A stretch of 35,581 bases of DNA, taken from positions 1-35,581 of IMG/VR virus record IMGVR_UViG_3300018080_000375. One strand, given 5' to 3'. The translations under genes were made by a program, and so were the position numbers. This document shows, in pieces, positions 6,939-14,014 of this stretch. Within the stretch, counting starts at the first letter, position 1, and each line of letters starts with the position of its first letter. Under the pieces are notes generated by a model that saw nothing but the letters and a program-made list of their open reading frames with translations, did not search any database and was not told the origin of the DNA. The stretch comes from a virus.

Positions 6939-7478
6939 TTATTCCTCCATTGGAACAAGAACACCTTTCTGAAGTGTCCAGACCTTGGTCTCATCTTTGT
7001 TGACGAACGTCCGTTCCTCGTCATTTTTGCCCGTTACTTCAACGAGCGTTTTAGACAGGACGCCATCCTTGGTTTTATAAGGAAGACGTTTCTTAGGCTC
7101 TGGTTTCCTTGGTGCCGCTTTTGTCTTTTTTACTTCAGGCTTTGGTTCCTGTTCTGATTCCTTTGCAGCCTCTTTCAGTTTTCCCAGTTCCTTCAGTTTA
7201 GCCTTTTCCTTCTCCAACCATTCATTGTGTTCAACAGTGCCTCGCAATAAAGGAGTATTTGGAGCGGTGAGAGGTTCGACGTGCTCAACTTCTGGAACAG
7301 GTCGCTTGAAGGTAGCGCTGCGATGCTTGTAGCTGTCCTCCAAAACACGAACTGAACCCTTGTTACATTTAAGCTCGTGCTCGTCCAAGAAAACTGTGTC
7401 ACCTTTTGTGTAGGTGATGACTCCCTCTTTTGTGCGTTTAGAGTATACGCCGTGAGTAATTTCTACTTTGGTTAACAT
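6939..7478 (-). CDS. Lys/Glu-rich head-associated protein, unknown
   Basis: A 179-residue protein. A longer in-frame start exists at 7553, but the ATG at 7478 has AAAGGA 10 bases upstream and begins with a beta-rich small domain (MLTKVEITHGVYSKRTKEG). Residues 85-150 are a charged Lys/Glu/Pro-rich linker with helical potential, followed by a second small strand-rich segment at the C terminus. No family recognised. Its position between capsid and connector genes suggests a head or neck accessory protein. Confidence 0.6.
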   Translation of the reverse strand: MLTKVEITHGVYSKRTKEGVITYTKGDTVFLDEHELKCNKGSVRVLEDSYKHRSATFKRPVPEVEHVEPLTAPNTPLLRGTVEHNEWLEKEKAKLKELGKLKEAAKESEQEPKPEVKKTKAAPRKPEPKKRLPYKTKDGVLSKTLVEVTGKNDEERTFVNKDETKVWTLQKGVLVPMEE

Positions 7479-7624
7479 TGTCTGTATTTCCTTTCTACGT
7501 TTCTGGTTGTTTTTTGACTTTTGGCATGAAGTTTGCAATATAGCCGACTTCATGTCTCCGAGTCTCCTAATCTACATGTCTACCGCATGTCCTAGCTGGT
7601 TAGCTCTAGAGATTGTGCAAATTG

Positions 7625-7697
7625 ACACAAAGGACTCAAAAAATTGCTGCCTTTGTGTTTGGTGCGTCAAGGAAACCGTTACGCCCTCAACGCACCA
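7625..7697. repeat. Two adjacent hairpins in gap after capsid gene
   Basis: The gap 7479-7758 holds a 9-bp inverted repeat (ACACAAAGG at 7625-7633 with CCTTTGTGT at 7650-7658) directly followed by an 8-bp one (TGGTGCGT 7660-7667 with ACGCACCA 7690-7697). Neither is followed by a T-run on the minus strand, so they look more like mRNA processing, stability or attenuation structures than a simple terminator. Confidence 0.5.
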
Positions 7698-7710
7698 GGT
7701 AAAACGAGAC

Positions 7711-7739
7711 TTAATACAAAACGTTATTAATAACGCCAA
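7711..7739 (-). promoter_or_regulatory. Weak candidate promoter with palindromic spacer
   Basis: On the minus strand TTGGCG and TATTAA are separated by 17 bases, and the spacer region contains the palindrome CGTTATTAATAACG (7722-7735). It would drive the connector and tail genes separately from the capsid gene. The boxes match consensus at only 4 of 6 positions each, so this is tentative. Confidence 0.3.
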
Positions 7740-7758
7740 TAAATAACGCAACGTATGA

Positions 7759-8799
7759 TTACGCTGCAGTTGTGGTTGTGGATGTTGCTGCCTCGAAAGC
7801 GTGCAGAATGCCACAATTACCGTTGTCGTCATATTTGAAACGGGGAACGGCGGCAGTCATGATTACGTTGTGTTGCTGTAATCCACCGCGAGATGTCCAC
7901 TCGACATTGGTAATATCCTGACCGATTACCAAGTCTACAACGCCGCGTTTCATTTCAACCATTACAACCTCTGCTGGCAACAGCTTGCTGGACTGGCGTA
8001 CGGCAGCAATCTGAGGGTAAGCCAGGATTCTATCAAGGAACGTACCTTCTTTATAGGTGCTCCAATCCTTGATGAGAATGCTGTAATAGTTGGTCGGGAC
8101 GTACAGGAAGAGCGGTCCACGGTGATAAGCGGCTTCCATAGTTGCGATCATGTGCTCAACGTCAGTAAGGATTGAAGTTGTTGCACTATCCCAGGGTGTG
8201 GCGATGTTTGTCCGCAAGCGCTGCGGGAATGTGGTATAGCCGTAAACGTTGTAACCATCTGCTTTCATGGTGATACCGTTGAACAAGATATCTTCCAGTT
8301 TTTCGGTAACCTTCATGGCTGCAGTTTCTGCGTGGTGAGTCTCGATTGGGTGACCGTTCTTGCGCGCGGCCATAAGCCTTCGAATGTTCAACCTGTAATC
8401 CTTATGTATGATTGGGATAGGCACACCAGTGGTGCTGTACGCAACCGTGTCTTCCTGGCCTGGAGTTACCGCAGCCATGTCAACGTTGGCATCACTCATG
8501 TCGCTCATCTGTTCGTACTCAAGGATTGTAGTTCCGAGACCGCCAACGTCAAAAGTCAAACCAAGACGTCTCAAGTCTTCGATACCATTCATAACACCAC
8601 GCGCTACCTCAACAACTGCGCCGTCGAGCATTTTCCAGTCGTCTTTCTGAAGCAGGGCGTTGGTGCGCAAGGCGTTAATGTTCAGCTCTCCATTGCTGTT
8701 GATTGCAAGCCCACGACCTCCAACCATGGCAAGGTTATAAAGCGTGTCGATGAATTGCTGGTCATTTAATGCTGTGACCATCGCTTTTTCGTTATCCAT
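7759..8799 (-). CDS. Major capsid protein
   Basis: A 346-residue protein of HK97-fold type. After an N-terminal helical arm it contains patterns seen in encapsulin-like capsid proteins: RGVMNGIEDLRRLGLTF, PGQEDTVAYSTTGVPIPIIHKDYRL, a basic LMAARKNG, EKLEDILFNG, then FLYVPTNYYSIL and a C-terminal DLVIGQDITNVEW followed by hydrophobic strands. It ends with a Thr/Ala tail. GGAGG lies 10 bases before the ATG, with a repetitive TTAAACA-rich leader further upstream. It is preceded by the decoration protein and the protease/scaffold gene, the canonical order. Confidence 0.85.
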   Translation of the reverse strand: MDNEKAMVTALNDQQFIDTLYNLAMVGGRGLAINSNGELNINALRTNALLQKDDWKMLDGAVVEVARGVMNGIEDLRRLGLTFDVGGLGTTILEYEQMSDMSDANVDMAAVTPGQEDTVAYSTTGVPIPIIHKDYRLNIRRLMAARKNGHPIETHHAETAAMKVTEKLEDILFNGITMKADGYNVYGYTTFPQRLRTNIATPWDSATTSILTDVEHMIATMEAAYHRGPLFLYVPTNYYSILIKDWSTYKEGTFLDRILAYPQIAAVRQSSKLLPAEVVMVEMKRGVVDLVIGQDITNVEWTSRGGLQQHNVIMTAAVPRFKYDDNGNCGILHAFEAATSTTTTAA

Positions 8800-8878
8800 T
8801 TGTTTAATTCCTCCGTGTGTACGTGTGTTTGTGTTTGTTTAAATGTTTACTTAAGTGTTTAAGTGTTTAAAGCATCAA
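8800..8878 (-). promoter_or_regulatory. Repetitive TTAAACA leader of capsid gene
   Basis: The gap between decoration and capsid genes reads on the minus strand as repeated TTAAACA/TTTAAAC units, including TTTAAACACTTAAA, before the ribosome site. The same 14-mer occurs in the leader of an early plus-strand gene at about 32662. It may be a shared mRNA leader element or simple A/T-rich sequence. Confidence 0.4.
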
Positions 8879-9355
8879 TTAAGTAACGACTACTTTAATC
8901 CTTGCCACTGCAGCGCCTGCACTGTTGTCGACTGCCTCAAGTGCACGTGCCTGGATGATTTTACTGTACTGTGTTTCCGCAATAGACTCAGTTGTTCCAA
9001 CAGCCCATGCCTTGGCAGTGTGTTTGCGCAGGCAACCGTCACCATTAGACTCTAATGGATCGTTTACGGCTACTGCAGTTGCGTATGCAGGAAGCAATGC
9101 GTAAATCTCATCGCCTGGCCTGGCATGGCAGAAAGCCACCCTGTCACCAGAGGCATAGTTGGTGCTAATGCCTGTTCCTTCGAATTCAGCGGCTAATGCA
9201 AACATACCTGCAGCATCTCCGCCAGCAGTGGCGTGTACAGCTACAGTATTTGCAGCGCTGTAGTAAAGAAGGTGTCCAGGAGTGATCGTACCTCCCGCTG
9301 TTCCTTCTTCATAGATAGGACGCCCTTTAAGGATTATTGTGTTATTTGCTGACAT
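8879..9355 (-). CDS. Capsid decoration / stabilisation protein
   Basis: A 158-residue, Ala/Gly/Thr-rich beta protein (ITPGHLLYYSAANTVAVHATAGGDAAGMFALA ..., then YASGDRVAFCHARPGDEIYALL). These patterns are those of small head decoration proteins that bind the capsid surface, often encoded just before the major capsid protein, as here. Strong AGGAGG site 8 bases upstream of ATG. No signal peptide. Confidence 0.7.
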   Translation of the reverse strand: MSANNTIILKGRPIYEEGTAGGTITPGHLLYYSAANTVAVHATAGGDAAGMFALAAEFEGTGISTNYASGDRVAFCHARPGDEIYALLPAYATAVAVNDPLESNGDGCLRKHTAKAWAVGTTESIAETQYSKIIQARALEAVDNSAGAAVARIKVVVT

Positions 9356-9424
9356 GTTGTTTTCCTCCTGAAATGTTTAATTGTTTAATTGCTTTGTTTA
9401 AATGTTTAATGCATGGTTGCGTTA
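9356..9424 (-). repeat. TTAAACA-repeat leader of decoration gene
   Basis: The 69-base gap contains four TGTTTAA (plus strand) units close together, read as TTAAACA on the transcribed strand, similar to the capsid gene leader. No promoter boxes are visible. Confidence 0.4.
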
Positions 9425-11044
9425 TTACGCATTCCCTTCAACCTTTGCAGCTAACACGCTCGGCATATCCGGTACAGCATTTTCGCCGTCACTGGAAAGC
9501 GGAATAAAAGCCCCTCTGGTGTCAAACTGGCCAACTGGTATCAGGTTGCTTTCAACTTCCTGCAGTTCATTCAGGGTCATCTTGCTCAAAGTCTCCTTGC
9601 CGAACTTGTTGAATTTGTTTGCCAGGATACGGTTAACCGCTTCACTGACTTTCTCTTTCTGAAGTTCAGCGGCAACTAGTGCAGCTATTCTTTCCTCAGA
9701 AATGTCCTGTTTGTTGTCCGCATTGTTTTCCACGTTGGCAGCGGGTTTGGGGGCTTCCGTGTCCTGTTTGTTGTCCTCTTTTCCCTTGACCTGATTAAGG
9801 ATGAGGTTAAGCTGACACTCCTTCATTGCTGTAAGCGCATCCCTGTCGTCCTCTGTAAAGCACTCGATTTGCTCGTTTGCAATGATTGCGTTTACCATTT
9901 CATCTGTGTTCATGTTTTCCTCCGTGTTTGTGTTTGGTGTTTCTGTTTTGGTGTTTGTTTTTATGCCGTCGTCACTGTCAGTGTTTTCTTTGTTGATTGC
10001 GGGTTTCACCGGCTCAAAACTAACGACTGCTCTGACCTCTTCTATATTGTCGTGGAGAGTTATATTGTCGTTTGCGTCGACATTATAGCCACGTTTATAG
10101 AGCTTGGTTTTTCCAGTTGAGTCTTCCAATTCATAGACAAAGTGATCACTGAACATATAATTGCTGGAGAGCCATATGTAGCTGTAGTTCGGGTTGTTAC
10201 TCTGCTCCTCCCTTAATCGCTCTATGATTACCTGCCTTTTAGTTCCGTATGAAAGTTCGTTATCCTTTAATTCCGTATTTGTTTCATTCCCTTTAAAGAA
10301 CTCTTTCATACGCGTGAGGAAGGATTTTTTATCGTTATCCTCACTGTTTGTTTCTGTTTCAGTTGTTGTGTTGTTAGCTGTCTTTAAGTTCTCGTCCATG
10401 TTTGTTTCCTCACCTCCTTTGTTGTTTGGTGGTTTTGTTTTATTGTTTCGCGGCGCGCCACAACCGTCTTCCCAGGAACAGGCACCTTTTGCATCAGGCA
10501 AAATTGCAAGGTGGTCCGGGCGGAAATTAGTGGCTACCTCGTTGTAGGGTTCTTCATTCCAGGTGCCGGACTGTGGAATCGCGTCCATGAAGAGTCCGGT
10601 GCTCACCTCTAGAGGCTCTTTTGCATTTAGTGCTGGAATGATTTCTGGGCGTAAGGCATTGATGCGTGCATTCTCCAACCATATCTCGCCATAAAGCTTT
10701 GTGTTATCTTTGATTGCAGTGTTGAAGAACCTACCGACGCAAAGAGTGTCTAGGACAGGGGGAGAGTTAGCTGAAATAGGCATCCCGTCATTGCCAACTG
10801 GGTGGTCTAGTGTTATAGGCACTCCGGACCATGCAGCAGGGTGTTTGTTCAGCTCTTCCTGTGTGTACAGGATTCCGTTATGGACGCCCTCGACCAATGC
10901 GATCACAGGTACAACCGTATGGGCCTTGTTGTTGTAGATCTCGCTTCTGATGTTTCCGTCAAGGTTGGCTTTAAAGCTTGCCGCCTGGTTCAGGTTTACC
11001 TTAAGGTTCACTTTAAGAGTTTCTGTTTTACTCGTTTCGCTCAT
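9425..11044 (-). CDS. Prohead protease-scaffold fusion (DUF2213-like)
   Basis: A 539-residue protein. Residues 30-195 match the DUF2213 prohead protease domain: VPVIALVEGVHNG, ITLDHPVG with His81, EVSTGLF with Ser148 and FRPDHLAIL with His178; the His/Ser residues are the likely catalytic set. A Pro/Asn-rich linker follows (about 196-215), then a small domain with SYIWLSSNYMFSDHFVYEL and a charged, coiled-coil scaffold region to the end. It should cut itself and the scaffold during procapsid maturation. Two internal in-frame ATGs (10399 and 9913), each with an excellent ribosome site, probably give separate scaffold proteins of 324 and 162 residues. The first ATG overlaps the gene upstream by 17 bases. 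Confidence 0.8.
   Translation of the reverse strand: MSETSKTETLKVNLKVNLNQAASFKANLDGNIRSEIYNNKAHTVVPVIALVEGVHNGILYTQEELNKHPAAWSGVPITLDHPVGNDGMPISANSPPVLDTLCVGRFFNTAIKDNTKLYGEIWLENARINALRPEIIPALNAKEPLEVSTGLFMDAIPQSGTWNEEPYNEVATNFRPDHLAILPDAKGACSWEDGCGAPRNNKTKPPNNKGGEETNMDENLKTANNTTTETETNSEDNDKKSFLTRMKEFFKGNETNTELKDNELSYGTKRQVIIERLREEQSNNPNYSYIWLSSNYMFSDHFVYELEDSTGKTKLYKRGYNVDANDNITLHDNIEEVRAVVSFEPVKPAINKENTDSDDGIKTNTKTETPNTNTEENMNTDEMVNAIIANEQIECFTEDDRDALTAMKECQLNLILNQVKGKEDNKQDTEAPKPAANVENNADNKQDISEERIAALVAAELQKEKVSEAVNRILANKFNKFGKETLSKMTLNELQEVESNLIPVGQFDTRGAFIPLSSDGENAVPDMPSVLAAKVEGNA
9911..9924 (-). promoter_or_regulatory. Internal start site 2 within protease/scaffold gene
   Basis: CGGAGGA lies 5 bases before an in-frame ATG at 9913 (residue 378 of the full protein). 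Translation from here would give a 162-residue acidic, helical C-terminal protein. The preceding residues are a low-complexity Thr/Asn/Glu linker, a natural domain boundary. Confidence 0.5.
10397..10420 (-). promoter_or_regulatory. Internal start site 1 within protease/scaffold gene
   Basis: AAAGGAGGTGAGG, among the strongest Shine-Dalgarno matches in the window, precedes an in-frame ATG at 10399 (residue 216). The product would be a 324-residue scaffold without protease. This mirrors lambda gpC/gpNu3 and similar nested scaffold genes. Confidence 0.6.
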
Positions 11045-11312
11045 TGCCTGCGTCCTCCGGTTCCTTGTGCCCTGGTCCTTTAATTATTACTGCACGCGTT
11101 GCCTCTGGCGTGCGAGTGGTGTGGGTTATTCTGTTGTTAATGTTACCTTTCTTGGTGCCAGTGCTAGAGCTGTTAGGCGGTTTCTCTGTGATCCTGTGCT
11201 CTATGTGTTTGATTTCTCCGCCCTGAAAGGTAAAAATCATTTTTCCGTAGCGTTTTTGCATAGCCCACTCGTTTAGTTTATTCAATACCCAGTTTTTGGT
11301 TTTTGCCTTCAT
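11028..11312 (-). CDS. Small DUF2292-like protein
   Basis: A 94-residue protein. The first 45 residues (LNKLNEW ... KRYGKMIFTFQGGEIKHIEHRITEKPP) match the short DUF2292/YezD-type pattern of a helix, two strands, a glycine turn and a basic end. The remainder is polar and disordered (Asn/Thr/Arg-rich). The ribosome site is weak (CGGA about 11 bases upstream). It lies between endolysin and protease genes and overlaps the protease start by 17 bases. The role of this family in phages is not known. Confidence 0.55.
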   Translation of the reverse strand: MKAKTKNWVLNKLNEWAMQKRYGKMIFTFQGGEIKHIEHRITEKPPNSSSTGTKKGNINNRITHTTRTPEATRAVIIKGPGHKEPEDAGNERNE

Positions 11313-11345
11313 TTTTAACGATTTCCGTTATTTATTAAAGGTTTA

Positions 11346-11654
11346 TTACGCTTTAGGGTCATATTCAACGTGTATATAACCCTTTTCCGTATTTAATATT
11401 ACATCATAATCGCGTCCCAATGCAAGAACTATTCCAGAGTGTACCCTTCTAGCCTGTGGGAGGAGCGCAGGTCTGCGGAAATCAATAGCAAGGTTCAGGT
11501 AGTGTTTAGAGCGCGCCAGGTGGTCTCCGCCGTATGTGGAGGTGATGACAGCTTCAAACCCTGTCTCTTTTTTGAATATCTCGTCTATGGCGTCCAAGTG
11601 CTTAGATATTTCTGGTTTAAGTCTTGAATGGTCTACACCCATTTTTAAAAGCAT
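11346..11654 (-). CDS. Endolysin, M15-type peptidase
   Basis: A 102-residue single-domain enzyme with the zinc-peptidase M15 pattern: S49-x-His51-x6-Asp58 (SKHYLNLAID, the SxHxxGxAxD motif with Asn in place of Gly) and a final HVEYD with His95 as third zinc ligand. It would cleave peptidoglycan stem-peptide bonds at lysis. There is no signal peptide, so it needs a holin, and a holin-like gene lies 1.3 kb upstream in the same operon. The length is at the small end for the family. ATG has AAGGAG 10 bases upstream. Confidence 0.7.
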   Translation of the reverse strand: MLLKMGVDHSRLKPEISKHLDAIDEIFKKETGFEAVITSTYGGDHLARSKHYLNLAIDFRRPALLPQARRVHSGIVLALGRDYDVILNTEKGYIHVEYDPKA

Positions 11655-11674
11655 GTTGCTTTACTCCTTTAGTG

Positions 11675-12928
11675 TTACGTGAATAAGGGTTTCTCTGGTG
11701 TTGAGTCCTTTTTTCTCGCGTGGTTGTAATTCTTATAATCATCCTCAATATCCACAAAATGCAGGAATGAAGCCTCATGCCGTTTGAACCTTCCTTTAGA
11801 GTCTAGAGTGGCTTTGATGATGTAACCTCCAACATTCGGGTAGAGTTTCTTACGGCGCAAATAATTAGTTTCGCCTTCAAAACTGCCACATTGTGCACCA
11901 AATATTGGACCGAACATGGCCTGGAGTTGAATGTGAAGGTGGCCCGCCAAAAGGAAGCGCAAAGTAGGTCTATCTTTTTTGCCCTGTGCAATACGGAACA
12001 GTTCCTGGTATGCTTCTTGCTCTATTCCCTTTTGCAGTTTGTAACTTATTGCATAAGCGACGCCACCACTTGGATGCCAGAGTTCCATGTCAACACCGGG
12101 TAATACTGGAATTGTAGCGGAATCAAACCCCAGGTAGTGCACGTCCTCACGCTCGGTTTGAGCGGAGCGGAGAATGTTGAACCCCTTGGCGCGAGAAATG
12201 AAGGAGTAATCATGGTTTCCTCCAAGCAACCACCAATCAAAGCCTTCAGGCAGGTTTACAAGCAGGGAGGAGAGTTGATCTTCTGCAGTTAGGGCGTACT
12301 GGTCGTGTTCTTGACCTTTATACATTCCAACGCCTGCAGTGATGTCGCCTGGACAGAATATGTGAGTTACGCCCTCTTTCTTACATTGAAGTGTGAATTC
12401 ATTTAGTGCTGTGATCTGACAACCCGTGCTTCCGAAATGCAAATCAGAGGCTACACCAAACACTATTTCACTGTCACCTAAAGGTTTAAGGTCTAGGGAC
12501 TGCTCAAGAGGCTCGTTGGAGAGGATCACATCATTACCAACAACTCCAATCTCTAAGCCTGTACTGCTTAGATAGGTGACCATGTCCTCAATGTTTCTGG
12601 GGCTTGTGTTCAAGTGGTTGCAGATGGAAATGAGGGGTACTTTCTTTTTTTCATTCAGTATTGCAAGCAGTTCCTCCTTTGCATCATAGTGGGTTAGACC
12701 TTCGTTTACTTCAGGTTTGGGTGGCGCAGGTGAAGTAGCAGCAACAGTGTCTACATAACTAAATGAAGAACTGTAGTCTTTAGATCCCTGAGACTCAAGC
12801 TTTTCTTTATACCTTCGCACGGTTTTGTAGTTGCGTCCAGTGAGTTTAGATGTTTTGCGTACTGAGTAACCCTGCCGCAAATAATTATATATTTCATTCC
12901 TTTCTTCTTCTGTTATTCTAGCTACCAT
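11675..12928 (-). CDS. HTH-metallophosphoesterase fusion protein
   Basis: A 417-residue protein in three parts. Residues 1-48 are a helix-turn-helix (YSVRKTSKLTGRNYKTVRRYKEKL). Residues 78-140 look like a winged helix. From 155 there is a calcineurin-like phosphoesterase with all motifs: Asp162-x-His164 (SDLHFG), Gly194-Asp195, Gly-Asn238-His239-Asp, His285 and Gly329-His330-x-His332. It should be a di-metal phosphodiesterase or nuclease, with the HTH part directing it to DNA. It sits between the holin-like and endolysin genes. Strong AAGGAGG site. The substrate is unknown; nuclease at the packaging or DNA-entry stage is one idea. Confidence 0.8.
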   Translation of the reverse strand: MVARITEEERNEIYNYLRQGYSVRKTSKLTGRNYKTVRRYKEKLESQGSKDYSSSFSYVDTVAATSPAPPKPEVNEGLTHYDAKEELLAILNEKKKVPLISICNHLNTSPRNIEDMVTYLSSTGLEIGVVGNDVILSNEPLEQSLDLKPLGDSEIVFGVASDLHFGSTGCQITALNEFTLQCKKEGVTHIFCPGDITAGVGMYKGQEHDQYALTAEDQLSSLLVNLPEGFDWWLLGGNHDYSFISRAKGFNILRSAQTEREDVHYLGFDSATIPVLPGVDMELWHPSGGVAYAISYKLQKGIEQEAYQELFRIAQGKKDRPTLRFLLAGHLHIQLQAMFGPIFGAQCGSFEGETNYLRRKKLYPNVGGYIIKATLDSKGRFKRHEASFLHFVDIEDDYKNYNHARKKDSTPEKPLFT

Positions 12929-12976
12929 GTGTTATATTCCTCCTTGAGGGCTTTGCGTATTTAGGTGAGGCTTTCT

Positions 12977-13159
12977 TTACTTCCTGCCACCATTGTTCAT
13001 CAAACCTGTCCGCGTGAAGATTCCAAGAAAGCTTATTACAGCCAGTTGAATTGCAGACTGCGGGTCCATTGTCCCAGTGCAAAAACCTCCAACTGCTGTT
13101 ATAACTCCAGTGATGCCAGTCCAGACTGTTTTGGATTTTAACTGTTTAGGTATTTTCAT
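12977..13159 (-). CDS. Holin-like small membrane protein
   Basis: A 60-residue protein. ATG at 13159 is preferred over 13171 because GGAGG lies 5 bases before it. It has a basic N terminus (MKIPKQLKSKTVW), a hydrophobic segment (about 14-32) and a second (about 38-52, AIQLAVISFLGIF), then a basic tail (GGRK). Size, two membrane segments and its place just upstream of lysis genes fit a class II-type phage holin. Overlaps the preceding gene by 14 bases. Confidence 0.6.
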   Translation of the reverse strand: MKIPKQLKSKTVWTGITGVITAVGGFCTGTMDPQSAIQLAVISFLGIFTRTGLMNNGGRK

Positions 13160-13457
13160 GACTTCCTCCATTTTTAATGGTTGTTTTTATACTTCTTAGT
13201 TCTTTGAATATTTCATCCTTCATTGCATTGTGTGTTTCCGAGATGTGGTTTTTTATTTCAAGAACTGTATTTGTGCGCAGAAGTTCACAATTGTCTTTTT
13301 CGACTAAGTTTGTAAGATTGACTTCTTTGACCTTTTTTATCTCGTCGCCTTGCTCCTTTATTTTGGTGTTTTGGCCGCGAAGGATGAAACCTAATAAACC
13401 CAAGGAACCTAGAACACTTAATACTCCAGTTACTAAATAGTTAGTGGTTGCTGACAT
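13146..13457 (-). CDS. Membrane-anchored coiled-coil protein, lysis-linked
   Basis: A 103-residue protein. ATG at 13457 is chosen over 13505 because AAGGAGG lies 7 bases upstream. It has one N-terminal membrane segment (about residues 6-28, LVTGVLSVLGSLGLLGFIL), followed by a charged heptad-like helix (KIKEQGDEIKKVKEVNLTNL) through most of the protein. This layout fits an inner-membrane spanin or holin-accessory protein. No matching outer-membrane spanin is evident nearby. Confidence 0.55.
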   Translation of the reverse strand: MSATTNYLVTGVLSVLGSLGLLGFILRGQNTKIKEQGDEIKKVKEVNLTNLVEKDNCELLRTNTVLEIKNHISETHNAMKDEIFKELRSIKTTIKNGGSHENT

Positions 13458-13501
13458 TCTGATTTCCTCCTTGAGAGTTGCGTATGTAGTGTGCTGTTTC
13501 A

Positions 13502-13957
13502 TCAAACTTCAGCCTCGCGTAAACCTTTGCGCCAACTATTGAAAAAGGAGATGATCGCATCTATTACCCTGCGCAGGTTTGTTACAGGTTTCAACCGGAC
13601 GACCGCCTCTAATTCATTGCTGTATGTGCTCTCTATTGCAGGGTTGTTTGCCGCAAAGCATGTAATCGCAATGAAGTGTGTGCCGGGGCTTAGTTCTATA
13701 GTGGCGACAGGGTTATCGGCGTCAGGCAGGTCTGCAAGAGGCACCGAGCACTTAGGTTCCCCGTAGTCTTTGTCTGTGTTGTTCTTGTTCGCCTGAGATG
13801 TATTGCTGTAATAAATGTTGTAACCAGAAAGTTCAGGTTCAGTGCTTGCATCCCAGGCTATCTTCACAGGACCTGCGAATGCTGCATTGCTGTAAAACAA
13901 AATTAGGATCAGAGTTGCTGCAATTGTTAAAGCCGTGTTCAAGATTGTTTCCTTCAT
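13502..13957 (-). CDS. Secreted fibronectin type III domain protein
   Basis: A 151-residue protein with a signal peptide (MKETILNTALTIAATLILIL, cleavage likely after AFA at about residue 28) and one fibronectin III-like domain (KIAWDASTEPELSGYNIYYS ... TIELSPGTHFIAITCFAANN ... ESTYSNELEA). A GTG at 13966 is an alternative start, as GGAG lies 4-5 bases before it. The domain commonly mediates carbohydrate or protein binding outside the cell. It is last in the run of seven signal-peptide genes. Confidence 0.65.
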   Translation of the reverse strand: MKETILNTALTIAATLILILFYSNAAFAGPVKIAWDASTEPELSGYNIYYSNTSQANKNNTDKDYGEPKCSVPLADLPDADNPVATIELSPGTHFIAITCFAANNPAIESTYSNELEAVVRLKPVTNLRRVIDAIISFFNSWRKGLREAEV

Positions 13958-14014
13958 GTGTATCACTTTCTCCTTTCTCCTTTGTTGTACTGCGTTCGTG
14001 TTGTTTGTGTTGCG

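Noticed and set aside
7590-7625. tRNA-like D-arm wording (TAGCTGGTTAGCTCTA)
   Set aside because: No matching acceptor stem, anticodon arm or T-loop around it.
7572-7832. Minus-strand 86-codon frame between capsid gene end and next gene
   Set aside because: Overlaps the capsid gene end in another frame; the gap is better explained by hairpins.
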